Position numbers and translations under genes: made by a program | Source: Trogon surrucura | Lineage: Eukaryota > Chordata > Aves > Trogoniformes > Trogonidae | Assembly (NCBI GenBank): GCA_020746105.1 | Contig: CM036629.1 | Coordinates: 2,797,501-2,861,500, forward strand | Length of the DNA stretch: 64,000 bases | Reading direction: 5' to 3' | Notes under the pieces: generated by a model | Told to the model about the DNA's origin: nothing | What the model saw: the letters and a program-made list of their open reading frames with translations, nothing else | The model's database searches: none | In this document: positions 35,901 through 48,000 of the stretch, in pieces | Layout: every line of letters begins with the position of its first letter | Position numbering within the stretch: position 1 is the first letter of the stretch

Positions 35901-36035
35901 AAGACCTGCAGCAGTGGCCCCATGCTCCCCATAGCTGATGAGACTCAGCACGACCAGGTGTACAGGATCTTCCAGGACATCTGCGCCACGCACCAGCGGC
36001 CGCTCTTCAGAGAGAACCAACAGATCGCAGTCTGA
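29969..36035 (+). CDS. IRF8: IRF8, interferon regulatory factor 8 (ICSBP)
   Basis: Nuclear transcription factor that directs monocyte, dendritic-cell and B-cell genes, alone or with PU.1 and BATF partners. Coding exons: 29969-30142, 31270-31453, 32399-32487, 32957-33068, 33436-33483, 34006-34392, 34674-34789 and 35859-36035. All splice sites are GT-AG and phases agree; 428 aa (human 426). The ATG lies one base into its exon. The DNA-binding domain (about 7-114) holds the IRF tryptophans W13, W28, W40, W60 and W78. Residues T80 and K108, altered in human IRF8 deficiency, are intact. Residues about 120-200 are the variable linker (CKASVANGSSL; ends YSGYEQHHS). The IRF-association domain (about 204-385, SQMVISFYYGGRLV to LRCKLILVQ-type text) precedes the conserved end FRENQQIAV. 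The linker and IAD resemble IRF8 rather than IRF4. The gene follows a DUSP22-like gene in the same orientation. Confidence 0.98.
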
Positions 36036-37065
36036 TCCTCCTTCTCCGCAGGCGTAGAGTGGCGATTTGGGTCGATTTTAGACCCAGTATGGTCGTGTTA
36101 GTGCCTAAATTCCCCTTTTGGAAAGTTGGGTTTTGTTCTTTGCTGTTCCCAGTCCCGAGTCTATATAAATAACAGCGGTGAAAATTTGCCATGAGAAAGT
36201 AGGTTGGATGCTCAGCATTCATCTTGCAAACACTTTATTGATACAAATTACTTTTGTACCAAGCAGGGTAGCCCTGTTGTCTTGCAGCTGATGGCAGGGG
36301 GAGGAGAGGAGCATCTGAGCTCTGTGGGAAGGTCGGGGCTGGCTTTGCTTTGTGTTGCCTTTAAGGGCCAGCCAAGCAGAACCAAAAAGCAGCAGCTGCT
36401 AGGATCTGCCCCAGTGGTCTGCAACTTGGACCTCGCTGAGAGTAGTGGTTTGGTACGAGGTGACTCTTGGAAAATCCTTAAAATACTCTTTCCAGAAATC
36501 AGCTCTTTATTTTTAACGTCCCCCCCGCCCTCAAAGAGCCCTGCTGATGGAAGATAGGGTGTGCCTTCCAAGGAGAACATTCTTAAATTCTGATTCTCTT
36601 TATTTTTGCTATGAGATTTATATGTTTATCCGTAATGCCGAAGTATTTTGAAAATTTGGAAACCCATGCAGAGTTTATGTATGTAAATGTTGAATACAAG
36701 AACTTAGGAATCTTATTTTTTTCCTAACCAGAGACAGAGTTTATATAAATATACTATCTTTAATTTTTAAAGATCGTGGCGTAGTGTGAATAGGTTGGCT
36801 TCACCCTCCCAAATGCACGTGTTGGTCTCTCCCAAGCGTGACGAGGCAGCTGCATCCATGTGTAAATCCTCATTCACATGCTTCGGGTGTGTGCCTAGCA
36901 CCAGGGAGCTGCTTGGGCACGAGGCTTGTGGCTGACAAAAAACAGGGGTGCACACGTGTGTGTTACTAAGCAGCCTATTTATTTTATGTCTGAGGTTTAT
37001 TGAACTTTTTTGTGTGTCTTTTTTTTTTATCTTCCTGTGATTAAAGCGCTATATTTTGTATTTCT
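36036..37065 (+). other. IRF8: IRF8 3' UTR
   Basis: AT-rich stretch with several TTTATTTT and ATTTATT runs (for example about 36505, 36600 and 36977), compatible with AU-rich control of mRNA life. It ends shortly after the ATTAAA signal at 37040-37045, which is followed by a T- and GT-rich segment. No other gene seen. Confidence 0.8.
37040..37045 (+). terminator. IRF8 polyadenylation signal (ATTAAA)
   Basis: The common ATTAAA variant, about 1 kb after the stop codon, with a GT-rich downstream element (37069-37090). Confidence 0.75.
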
Positions 37066-40000
37066 TTTGTGAGGTGGTGGTTTATTTTTTGGTTGCAATG
37101 AGTGGGGGTGTTGTATCACTGGTGGGCAAGAGCCTGGGATCCCTGACTTGTTCCTGCACTGGTCTTCCCTGCAGCGGGGTCTGTGTTAAGCCTCTGCTGT
37201 CACCTCCCTCCTGCTCCATAACTGGTTTCATCTCTGGGGCAGGGGAAAAAATGACCCCAAATGCTACAATGCAATGGAGAGGGGAAAAGGTTATTACTCA
37301 CAGGGCCTTGATTCCAGGGAGTGTGATGATAGGTCCTTGCACATCTGCCACAGCGCTGACCTGAGTGCACTTGGGCTGGGATGCTCCAAGGTCATGGCAT
37401 GGTGGGGGAGAGGTTGGTTGTGGTCCTGCTGAGACAGGCCTTGGTCAGACAGCAGAGTCAATGTAGCAGAGGGGTGGACTGAGCATCTGCACCCTTGCCT
37501 ACCTTCATTTCAAGCCTGGGTTTGAGGTAACATGTCATGGAGTGATGGGTGTGAGGAGTGTGTCTGATCTGTCTTCTTGCCCCCTGCGAAAGATGAACAT
37601 GAACTCCAGCTCCTTTCCCACAGCAGGCTCCGCCATGTGCCAAGGGTCAGCCCCTCCAAGGGGTGCAGCATCAGCCTTCATGGGGTGACTGGTATGTTGG
37701 GCACCAGGGATGCAGGCACTGGTGAAGGGCATGCCTGGAGATCCTGGCAGCTGGAGGCGAAGTCTCTTTAGGAGATGCTGATGAGGTGGGTTCAAAGCCC
37801 TCCTCCCTGCTTGGGAATCAGAGCAGGTGAGCTCTATTCTGCTGCTCTGCCTTCTTCTTAAAGACAGATACTATCCCAAGCTTGAGAACGTGGTCAGGGT
37901 ACAGTTAAGGTATGAGGACCCTGACCTGGGGTGAGTTGACCACAGACCACCTCTGCCAGGAGGTGAGGTCTGCAAGATTGTTAGCTGGTTTGGGGTGAGC
38001 AGCTTGGTGTTCCCCAGGAAGCCTCCTTAAAATAAAGTGTAGAGGGCTAGAAGCTGACTCTTCCACGTCCCTCCAGCCACTCTCCCAAAGAGCAGTAGAT
38101 GTACAGTGGCCAACACAGCACCCAAAAAGCGCTCTGAGATGGGAGACCCAGCTGAGATTTTTGGTTACTTTACCATTAAGGGAGACCCTGCGCCTCAAGC
38201 TCCTTATGCTGTGAGCACCCCACTCTGGGTAAGTTGTTCTCTGTGCCCCAACTGTTTTGGTGGGATGCTTGTAGTTGTGTTTGCACACTTGTGTATGTCC
38301 CTTGCAGGCATGGATGCACGTGGCTTTGCTCTTCGTGAGCGGAGATGGCTGAAGACCCAAGATTTTTGAGGATGCACCAGGATCCGAAGTGCAACAAAGT
38401 CCCCAGCTCCTGTAAGCTCTTATGAGGTGCTTTGTCATGGAGATAGGGATTGCACCTTGCAGGTGCACCATCACCATTCACCCCTAGCCTTTCCCTGCTC
38501 CTTCTGAGGATCATCATGATGTCCCCTGTGGGTTTTGATCCTGTTCCAGCCCTCGGTTGCTCCTCAGGGCATGAGGAAGACTCACCTCCCTGTGGGTGAG
38601 GTGCCTTTTGGGGGGTGGGGGAGGTGGGAGCAAGGCACTCGCTGCGGTCTGTGCTGGAAAAACACATGCCCACTTGTGAAACACATGATGGGCTTCAGGC
38701 TGGGACACCATAAACACCGCTCGCGGTTTCCCCAGATGTCCTGGTGCAAGTCCTTCCTCAGAAACCACCACCTTGTGCTCGCCTGGAGCCACCTGCTACG
38801 TATTCAGGGCTCTTTCAATTTCCACCCCAAGACCACGGAAGAGCGGTGGGGAGCAGAGGTCCCTTTTCTTGGACCCGGCTGCACGGTTTATTTTTAGTGT
38901 TACCTTCGTGCCTCGGAGCCCAGAGCTCGGATTGGGACTGTGCTACATAAAACCAGCAGCATGGCTCCTGTCCTGATGGCTTCCAAGCCATGTCCAAGAG
39001 AGGACAACTGGTGGGAGTGGAAGGACTGGGAAGGAAGCCATGGGGCAGGGTCTTATGGCAGAGATAGGATGCAAGAAGGATAACCCAGTGGGGTGCATCA
39101 CTGTGGATCCCCTTTTTGCTCAGGTCTCAGGTAGGACTGCCGTAGCATTGAGTTTGTGCTTAATGTCTGGCCCAAACTGGACTTCCCCATCCCCAAATCC
39201 AACGTGAGAGATGCCTCCCAGGCTGGGTCACAGACAAAGGACCAGCAGAGGGGAGAAGGTTGCAAGGTCCAGATTGCACTAAGGGATGCTCTGGCCCAGA
39301 CTTGTAGTGGCTTTTGTAAAAGCCGGGAGGAATTTCCGCACATCTCACACTTTTCCTCCAAACTTCTTTTGAGGGAAACCTCAGTGTGCTGCTGTCCCCA
39401 CCACCCCAGCTGAGGAGCTGGTGGCATTCAGGAGCACCCCAACCCAGAGTCAGAGCCCATCCCTGCCTCTCATCTGGCCTCCAGCAGCTCCAGTGAGCTG
39501 CTTGGTGCAGCTGCACCAAGCCTTTAGTGGTTTTGGTTGACCGGGGACTCCAATACTTTCGTTGGTTTCTGTTCACTTGGGTTCTTCTCTATGACCTCAC
39601 TGAAGTGAAACCTTGGTGCCTGGTGTTGGCTCGTCTTTGTCAACGGTACATTGTTGGCAAGTCCAAACAGTGCCCCTTGTCTTCTTCAGCTGAGAGTCCT
39701 GTCCCCAAATCCTGGGGATGCAGTACCCACTGCACACAGTTTCCGTGGCACAGGCTGAATGATCCTCACTGGTGTGGCAGGATCTTGGGCAACATTAAGG
39801 AGAACTCAAAGGCTGTCCTCCTCAGAACGCTCGCTGCTTGTCCAGATGTGGTTTCCTACACCCTGAGCACGTGTTTTGAGTTGGAGCAGCACTATCATCA
39901 AACTCCCGCCTGATGTGGAGGTGTTTCCTTGCTTTGAGGGAAGGTCAACCCAGGTACCACGTCCTGCTGCTCCTCTGGAGAGGGCTGCAGTCCCTGTGGG

Positions 40001-43000
40001 CGAGAGAGGGTGATTTCTGGCAGATGCCCGTGCTAAACTCTTGCCTTCAGGGGCAAAAGGGCAGAGGGAAAGTTTCACATGGAAGAGAAAGGAGCTTGGT
40101 TTCCATGGAGACTGACCTTTCCTTGTAGGAGATACCCAGTTCTCCTCAAGTGTGTTTGGGAAGAGGCAGTGTGGTTATCCAATCCTTCTATCAGCAGAGA
40201 AGGATGGACCAGGACAGACAATGTGAGGGAATTTTCTATCGGCCCCTTCTCTGAGGTCTTCCAACAAAAAGTCTCCATGGTGTGCACTGGGATGCTTTGA
40301 CTTCTAGGAGCTACAACTGGCTTGGTAAGCACTGCAGCCCCACCTGCTGTTTTGCCCACTGACTTGGGGTGTCATTTGGGCTCAAAGCCAACCTTACTCC
40401 TGAGATTTGTCATGGCTGGAGGGCGGTTGTGCCATTGGGAAGCATTTTCCATAGATGAAAATGAGCCTGGTTATGTCCTGCAATGTTATCAGTCTTGTTC
40501 ACACTGTGCTTTGGTAGCTTTGCACGACGTGCCCTTCAATAAATGGAAAAAGGATCACTGGATGTGGCTTCAGGAGCAGAATTCAGTGTCTATGAAGGCA
40601 ATGAGCTTCTGCCCATCCCTCCTATGTGCTTAAAATACAGTGCAAGGAATGACCTGGTGATAAATCTCCTGCATGGAGAACAGGCTTGCTGGACTGCAGG
40701 GTTCTGGTCCAGCTGAAGCTCTTGAGAATTAGCCCATCTCAGTGGAGAAAGAGGAAGAACTCTACAACCATCTCCATCCAGCTCTGGAGGCCAAGTTGTC
40801 TGCACAGACAGACGACCAGCTCACAGTTGAACTGCTCAGGAGCACAACATAAACCAGCTACAGCTGCTTCCTCCAACCTGCTGCCCCTTGGCGTGGGCCC
40901 CCACCAGCCCCTACAGGCGTTAGAGAACAAACAGTCACTTTTTTATTTCTAGACACCAGGGTTTCCAACTGGTTTGATTGCTCAATGCCCAATTTCAGCA
41001 CAGCAGCCTGTCCACGACGAGCATCTCTGGGCTCTGCCTGCGAGCGTGTTGTAATATGGGAACCATCCTCCTTTGCACGATCACCAGTGACAGGACACCT
41101 CCTCCTTGCCCTCAGGGAGGCAGGAGAGCTGCACAGGGGCTTGCACCTCCTTCTCCAAGGGGTTTGTACCTCCTTGCGTGGTCTTACTGCCAAGGATACC
41201 TCAGTGATGCCTTCTGAAGGAAGCTTGGCAGGACAACCTACCTAGAGTTGTCTTTGGTGGACCTCAAAGGACTTGCACCGTTGTGTGACTGCTCAGTGCT
41301 CAAGCTGGTGTTACATGGCACTTCCAATTCATATTTGCTTTGGGTGGTCACCCTACATGGCTGGTGGGACTTGGTTCATGTGTCAAACCACAGCTTTCAT
41401 GAAGTCAGTCCCATGGAGGCAAGGGATGGTCTGAAGGTAACTCATCAGCTCTGGGCATCTCAGCTCCAACAGGACTGGCCGAGAAGAGAGAGGAGGTGGT
41501 GAGAAGAGCTGAGGCTGAGGGAGCTGAAGTTGCAGGATCTGAGCCTGGAGAAGCAGCCAACCTGCCAATTTCTTGAAACTAGACTTGGCTGCAGAGGCAA
41601 AGAGATCCCAAATTCCAGCAAGCACGACAGCCGCTCATTTTTCTGAATCCATTTTTGGCAGATGACCTCTTCCTCCTCGGAGTCTTTGCTGAGACACCAG
41701 GTACAAGTTCATGAAAACAAGCTCCACCCAAGCCACAAATGCAAAAATACACAAAGATGAGAAGAAACATGGTGACAATTGTTTTGTTATGCCAGGTTTA
41801 TTATGAGACCGAGTCTGTGAAAGTAAAATCCAGGCTGAAATACCCTCCCTTCCCCCTGAGTTTGCATGCACCTAAATGTTGCGTCCTGTGCTGAGCCTAT
41901 TTTTAGTGCATGCGATTTGCTTGCAATAACACAAACACCCTGATGCATCGCTGGAACCATAAAACACAGTCAAATAGCGCTTTTTTTTGTGTGTGTGTGA
42001 GCCACAATCCACCCTGATAGCAGGTAACTTGGGCCTCTTGCTCTTTGGGAGAGTAACATCGACTCAGCCCTCAAACACTCATGGAAGTGGGAAAAAGGAA
42101 AAGGGCATTTCAGGCTATTGCACAATCTTTGTCATGTGGAAATTAAAAAATACTTCAAGCTGGAGAAACATTCCTTTTCCCTCTTTCCAGCCCTTCCCCT
42201 CCCTGCAATGTGTGAGAGTAGCTGGGGGTTCAGAAGTGTTGCTCCAGCTCTTGCTGAGAGAATAATTCAGATCACTTACATAAAGCTCCCTTACTTGTGC
42301 TGGATGTTCTACAGAGAGCACGATTTTGAATTTTGGAGCAAGTAGGCTGTGGATTTCACCAGTATCGATTGCCAATGGACTGCAGTTCCTGTTTCTTCTT
42401 CTGAAGGGCCTCAAGGGGGGTTGTGCCCCAATTCATCTCCTGCATGAGCCAAGAGACGACAGTGCAAGGGTGTGGGAGGCGCTGCCGTGAATCCTGCGCC
42501 GCTTTCCCTGTGTTCTGCTGCAGGACTGGCTGTTGCTGAGCCAAACCGTGAGTTCGGCTGTCAAAAAAAACCCAAACACCCTTAGCCTGTATCTCGTAGC
42601 TCCAGGCTGAGGGACAGCAGATGGCATCGACAGGCTCCGTTGCTCTGGAGAGCAAAGCGAATGGACGGGGCTTCTGTTGGCGTGCTGCGAGAGGCGGCTC
42701 TGCCATGCAGATGCTTGCAGGGATGTTTTATTTGGACATGGGGAGGTGTGTGCAGCAATTTCTATCACCCAGCTGGAGAGTGAGGTCATTGATGTCCCTT
42801 AAACAGCAGTTTGCCGGGCAGCATCCAGCTGGTCTGAATGCGGTGCTTGGAGCCAGCTGTGATCGGGAATTGCATCAAGCTCCCAGCTGGGTGTTGAGCT
42901 CCAGCTCAGAAACTGGAGCTGTAATTCATTTATAACCTGTTTACCCAATGAGGCCATAAAGGAAACACACATTTCCTTGACATCTGATGCCTCGGTGCAC

Positions 43001-46000
43001 CGAAGACAAGTCTCCATCCATGCCACATGGCAGCAGCCGTGTCCAGAGGCCACCAAACGTCACTTTGGTCTCTCCATGCTGGCAAAGTCACCACCAGTTA
43101 ATTCAAAGATGCTCTTCTCCTTCAACCCCAGTCTCCTCCCACACCAAACCACCCCACTCCCTGCCTAACCTCGCGCCTTAGGACAACGCCATGCAAATCC
43201 ACCCTAGGACCTGAAACTTCTTGAGGTTCCTGGCGAGGTTCCTACCAAAATCAGCATTTCCCCATTTTTTTGTTTTGTTTTGTTTTGTTTTTTGCACAGA
43301 TATGGCAGAGCGGGTCCCCATCAGCCAGACACTGCAGCCCCCGAGGAGGTGCGTGGGGTGGGAGATCCGAGGGATGTGGAAGCAGCACAGTGGTTTGAAA
43401 CAAGTGATTCCCTCGCCTGGATCTTTCTGTTCTGTATTTCTCTTGAGAAGTAACCACTTCTCCTCAAGATAAATCTGGCTCATGGATATGTCTGCAGGGT
43501 GCAAAAGGCAACATGTCTTCAGGTTGGTCTTCCCAGCGAGCATGGCTAGAAAATAGAGAGAGGGATGTTTTTGCACCCAGAAAAAAATAGTCTGATTTTA
43601 TTTTGGAGGAGGGTCTGGACATCTCTTTTGTAAAAAATCCCAAATATTTAGAATTTTCCATTTTGCTGCTTCTACCCAAGTTGCTGCTCTGGGTTTTTCT
43701 CTGTTTGCTCTTAAATTCTGACCACCGCTGTGACCTCCCAGTCGTCCTTGGATTACTGCTGAGGTCTGGAGGAGACCTCCTTCACAAAGAGACGGGCAAA
43801 GCTTTGCAGCTCTGTCTCCCGGGGCAGGGAGTTTTCAGGTTGAGAAGAGAAAGGATGACTTGACTGCACTTCAGGCAAGGAAGAGAAAGGCAGCGGAAAA
43901 TGGTTTCCTTCCGGCGTTGCCAGCAAGGGGAAGGAGCACCTGGAGGATGAGGTCTTGTGGTTGGGATGGTGGGGAAGGTGGGCTGTGGTGCTCACCACCA
44001 AGGCAGAGATTGAAAAAATGGGGGAAAGTGAGGGATGAGGATGGATGGAGGGAAAGATTCGTCACTGACGCAGCGAAGGAGGAGCTGGTGGAAGTCATCG
44101 GAGAAGGGTGAACACCTGCCACACCAAGGCCTGCCAAAGGACCATCCCAGATCCTACACCCAACGTGAGTCAACGCATCTCTGGGACAGTTGAAGGACAG
44201 CCTGGCCCACAGCTTGTGCCTGCAGTGTGGTGGGTTGTAGCCCCCAGCACAGCTCTTCCCCAAGGACACCTTTAATGCCTTTAACCTGCTCATGGCTGTG
44301 GTGGCCAGGCCCTACAAAGTGATGGCCAAGAGGTGGACTATGCAGAAAGGGGAGGGGAAAGAGAGGTGGGGTTATCCTCATCGGGCAAGATACGGCACCA
44401 GTTGCTCCTGGAAAAGGGAGAATTTCCTGAGTTCTTCCTGATGAACCCAAGAGCATCTCCAGTGCACGGTTCCTCTTTCCTGGCCTCAGCAAGCGATGGT
44501 GCTGAGTCTCCTTCCATGGGGCTGAGGCGAGGCAGGAGGCCGGCATCAGGACAAGCACGAGGGAGGGGAAAACGAACCTGTTGTGCCCAGCCTGTAGGGC
44601 TCTGCCCTCGGCGTGGATGTGGGAAACTCTCGGTCTTCACAAGAGGCTGGAAATTCTGGTTATAATTATAGCCTCGCCGTGGGTTGTGAGAAACCAAGGG
44701 GCTTTACAGGTTGCCGTGCTGGGTAGTCAAAGTCACGGTATGCAACTCCCCCAGGAGAAACACTGAACCCCAACCGAGGGGCCCATGTTCGCTGACGAAA
44801 TACAGAGTGGGGATGGCTCACGGGAAACTGGTTTTCAAAGAAGTCAGTGGTTTGGGGTGTTTAGAAAAAGCACTGGAAGATGTGCTCCAGGGAGGTTGTG
44901 AATGGAGGATCCCGTTTTCTTAATTTCTCCCCCATCAGCTTTTCTGGGTGAAGCTTCTTCTCCCTCCAAGCACAAGCCATAAAGCCAAGCGCTGTCATTG
45001 TAGGAGGGTTTTGAGAAATGGGCAGACGTCTGTCTGGGCTGGTTTGGTAGTGCCCATCCTAACCTGGAGCTCTTATCACCCTGAGTCTGAAGCTGCTTTT
45101 CAATGTAGGGGTCTAACGCCGCGGGTTTGCAGCCCTCTGCGTGAAAGCAGGAGCATGAAAGCAAAACCTTGCCTCGGTGTTGCCTTGTTCAGAAATTGTT
45201 TTATGTTTCTAGTAAAGTGACAGCATCAGAATGAGCTGCTGCAGGAAAGGAGGTTGCTGAATTCGTTGCTGCATGGGCTGCCACCTCTTTTCTGGTCTTC
45301 CTTCCTAACTTTGGCTCTCGAGTAGGTTAAACTTAAGCAAAAGTGGAAAACTGAGGATTTCACCCTAATTTTTATGAAACTGATATAGTTTATAGGAGCC
45401 TATTTCTAAAGTGAGAAATGCTAGAAATGCTAGAAATGATGACTGCAGCCCACGGAGCAATTTTGCACAGCAGCATCTACCCCAAGAACCAGACCGAGGA
45501 AAGATTTGCCCGCCCGCTCGTGGAGGTTTATTTGCTGAAGGCTGAACCACCCAGGGCTGTTGGCACCCGTTAGTGCCTCGTACCACCGTGTTTTCACTCA
45601 TCTCCAACCAACCAGGAGCCATTCAGTGGGATCTGATGCATCACACACATTATCATCCCCATCCTCGGCGGAGGTAAGGCTGGAAATGAGATGGTGAATT
45701 TAATAATTCACTCTCGATTTGAGCGGCCGTCGCTGATGGATGCTGAGGTCTTGCCAGAGAAATGATCCGATGTTCAGTGAAGGGCCAGGTCTTAAAATAG
45801 GAGGGTGGATATGAATCGTAATGTGTTTTTTTTTTTCTCTTTTGCTGGCACCCCATAAACGCTCTCATCAGCTGGGCACGATGTGGTGATGCCGGCTTTC
45901 CGGGAATCACGACCTGGGGACCCGCTGCTCTACCCTTCACCCCAATCTGAGCAGACGCTGTATTTTCTTGAGATAAGAACTATCTGTAGTTTGGTCAGAC

Positions 46001-48000
46001 CTCTCCTATTCTTTTATTTTCTGCAGTTTTAGCCATTTTATCGTTTTGGGGGGGCCAGAGGAAGAGGCTGGCACAGTCAGGACCACTTTCAGCCGGCCCC
46101 ACTGCTCTGTACATTCGATTCTCAGGCTGGGTTTGGGATGGACCCCTTTTTCCCCTAAACCAGCATCCATCCATCACACGCTTTGGCTTCTGAGGCTGTA
46201 GGTGCAGCTGTTTTAGCTGGCTCCCAAATGACAAAAGACAAGTGCTTAGGCTTTGAAAATCCACAAAGCCACCAAAAAAAAAAAAAAAAAAATCCCCAGC
46301 CCCTTTTCCCAGATGACGAGAGCTGCTCTCAGTTTTATACACTGGCAAAACCTGGAGTTTCACTGAAACAAGCTCTGAAAATACCTGTGAAAATGTCCTG
46401 TAACCTCTGACCTTTTTGCAGCAATTTGCTGTGAGCTTTCCTTACAGCCTCCTCCTCTGTCCTGACTTAAAGACAGATTCTGGTTTAAGACCAAATTTTG
46501 AAAAGCAAATAGGTAAAAACTGAAAAACAAGCTCCGGTGCACAATGCCTGTTTGCAGAGAAAAGCAAAAATCACTAAATAAATGTTTATTCTGCCCAACT
46601 AAGCTTTCCAAAGAGGTGAGGAGGACTTTTCATGCTGGGATGAGCCACATCCCTCTGACAACAAACCAAGTCTTGGGGCTGAATTTGGATGTTTGACCTT
46701 TGCCAGGAATTAATCCGCATCGCGCTGCTCTTGCCGAGATTTCAGCTCTTTGGTTTCCCGCCACGGGACGTAGACCTTGGGGGTGCCCCTGCTTTAAAAA
46801 TCAGAATTTCCTCTTGAAAATTCTGGCAGAAAAAGTGACTTGCTGAGACCTGGTGGCTGATGGTGACGGGGCTGGTCCCAGGCTGGCGGCCTCGGGGGCT
46901 CATTTACATCTCGCCGAGAGAGAAGTCGGGCGTGAGCTGCTTTCCTGTCAGTGCCCAGCTCGACCTGAACCCCCCCCCCCTTAGCTTCGTCTTTCTTAGT
47001 GCTGACAGTGAGACCTTGGAGGGCAGTGAGCTGTCAAGCCTCTTTTCCTCATGAGTGGATTCACTCGTGTCTCGTAATGGGGTTAAGCTTGTGCCTCGTC
47101 CTCTCCGTCACCACCTCCGTTGTTATATTTGCTGTTTCCAGGAGGTTTTGCAGTGGTTGAACATTCCTGAAGCTGCCAAAATCATGCCTTTGGAGTCTCC
47201 TTCATCACCTTTATTGTCCTGTTTGCTGTATCCAGGAGGTCTGCGGGAATTTTGAGGCTGCTGAAAACAGGCAGAGCTGAGGCGTGGAGGCAGACACAGA
47301 GATGCCATCGCAAACATCCCTTGCCTTGGGAAACAGACCTGCAGACCCCTGGGGTTTGGGCTTCGGGGACCACTCCTCTTTCTTTCCCCAGGCTGTCGCA
47401 CAGCGCAACGCCGATGCTCACAGCTCGTACCCGTCCCGCTGTGGTTTTTGGCTGCCGAGCCACCGTGGGCTTCAAGGGTGTCCCAGTGCCACGAGTGACG
47501 TGACAGCGAGGAAGCACCTGAGAGCCCTCTGCTCAGGAAGCCAGGAGTGTCCTGTGGCCTCAGCGTGCTCTGTCCTCACCCTCCCACTCCAGGGCTCCAT
47601 GCATGGACCCCAAAGGGATGCCCATCGTGCTCGCTCAGCCCTGGAGGCCACCTGGAGATCTCCCTCCTCCTGGGATGCTGCCTGGTTTGGGGGCACCTCC
47701 AGCAGCAGCTCACCCTCTCCCCAGTGGTATTTTAACAGCCATCAAGTGTTCGATGACAATTGCCAAGTGATAAGGGAATCCCTGGGGACAAGAGAAGGAC
47801 ACTCCAGGGGAGTTAGAGAAGCTCTAAGAAGGGAGGTCAGCCTGGGCATCAGGGTGGGAACACACGGGCTCCCTGCAAAACTCCTTAGCATGGGGCTCTG
47901 TGGGTTTCCAGTTTCAAGGGAGCATTATAGCTGGTGGGGACGCCTGTGAAATAATTATGTTGCACCCTGGAGCGGGCTGGTTGCTTATAGCTGCTGGCGT
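37066..48000. other. Intergenic, IRF8 downstream desert (first part)
   Basis: No gene recognised on either strand. Frames are short and overlapping; none shows a domain or chains to another by good splice sites. Contains a possible CR1 scrap at 41501-41554, a poly(T)/(GTTTT) run at 43266-43295 and an A run at 46276-46294. Confidence 0.55.
41501..41554 (+). mobile_element. Possible CR1 scrap
   Basis: 'gagaagagctgaggctgagg' followed by 'gagctgaagttgcaggatct' and 'gagcctggagaag' resembles the CR1 segment preceding 'agcctggagaagaggaggct'. It is short and diverged. Confidence 0.4.

Noticed and set aside
47284..47949. 221-aa frame
   Set aside because: It is intergenic with no domain and Ser/Arg-rich composition, and is overlapped by frames on the other strand.
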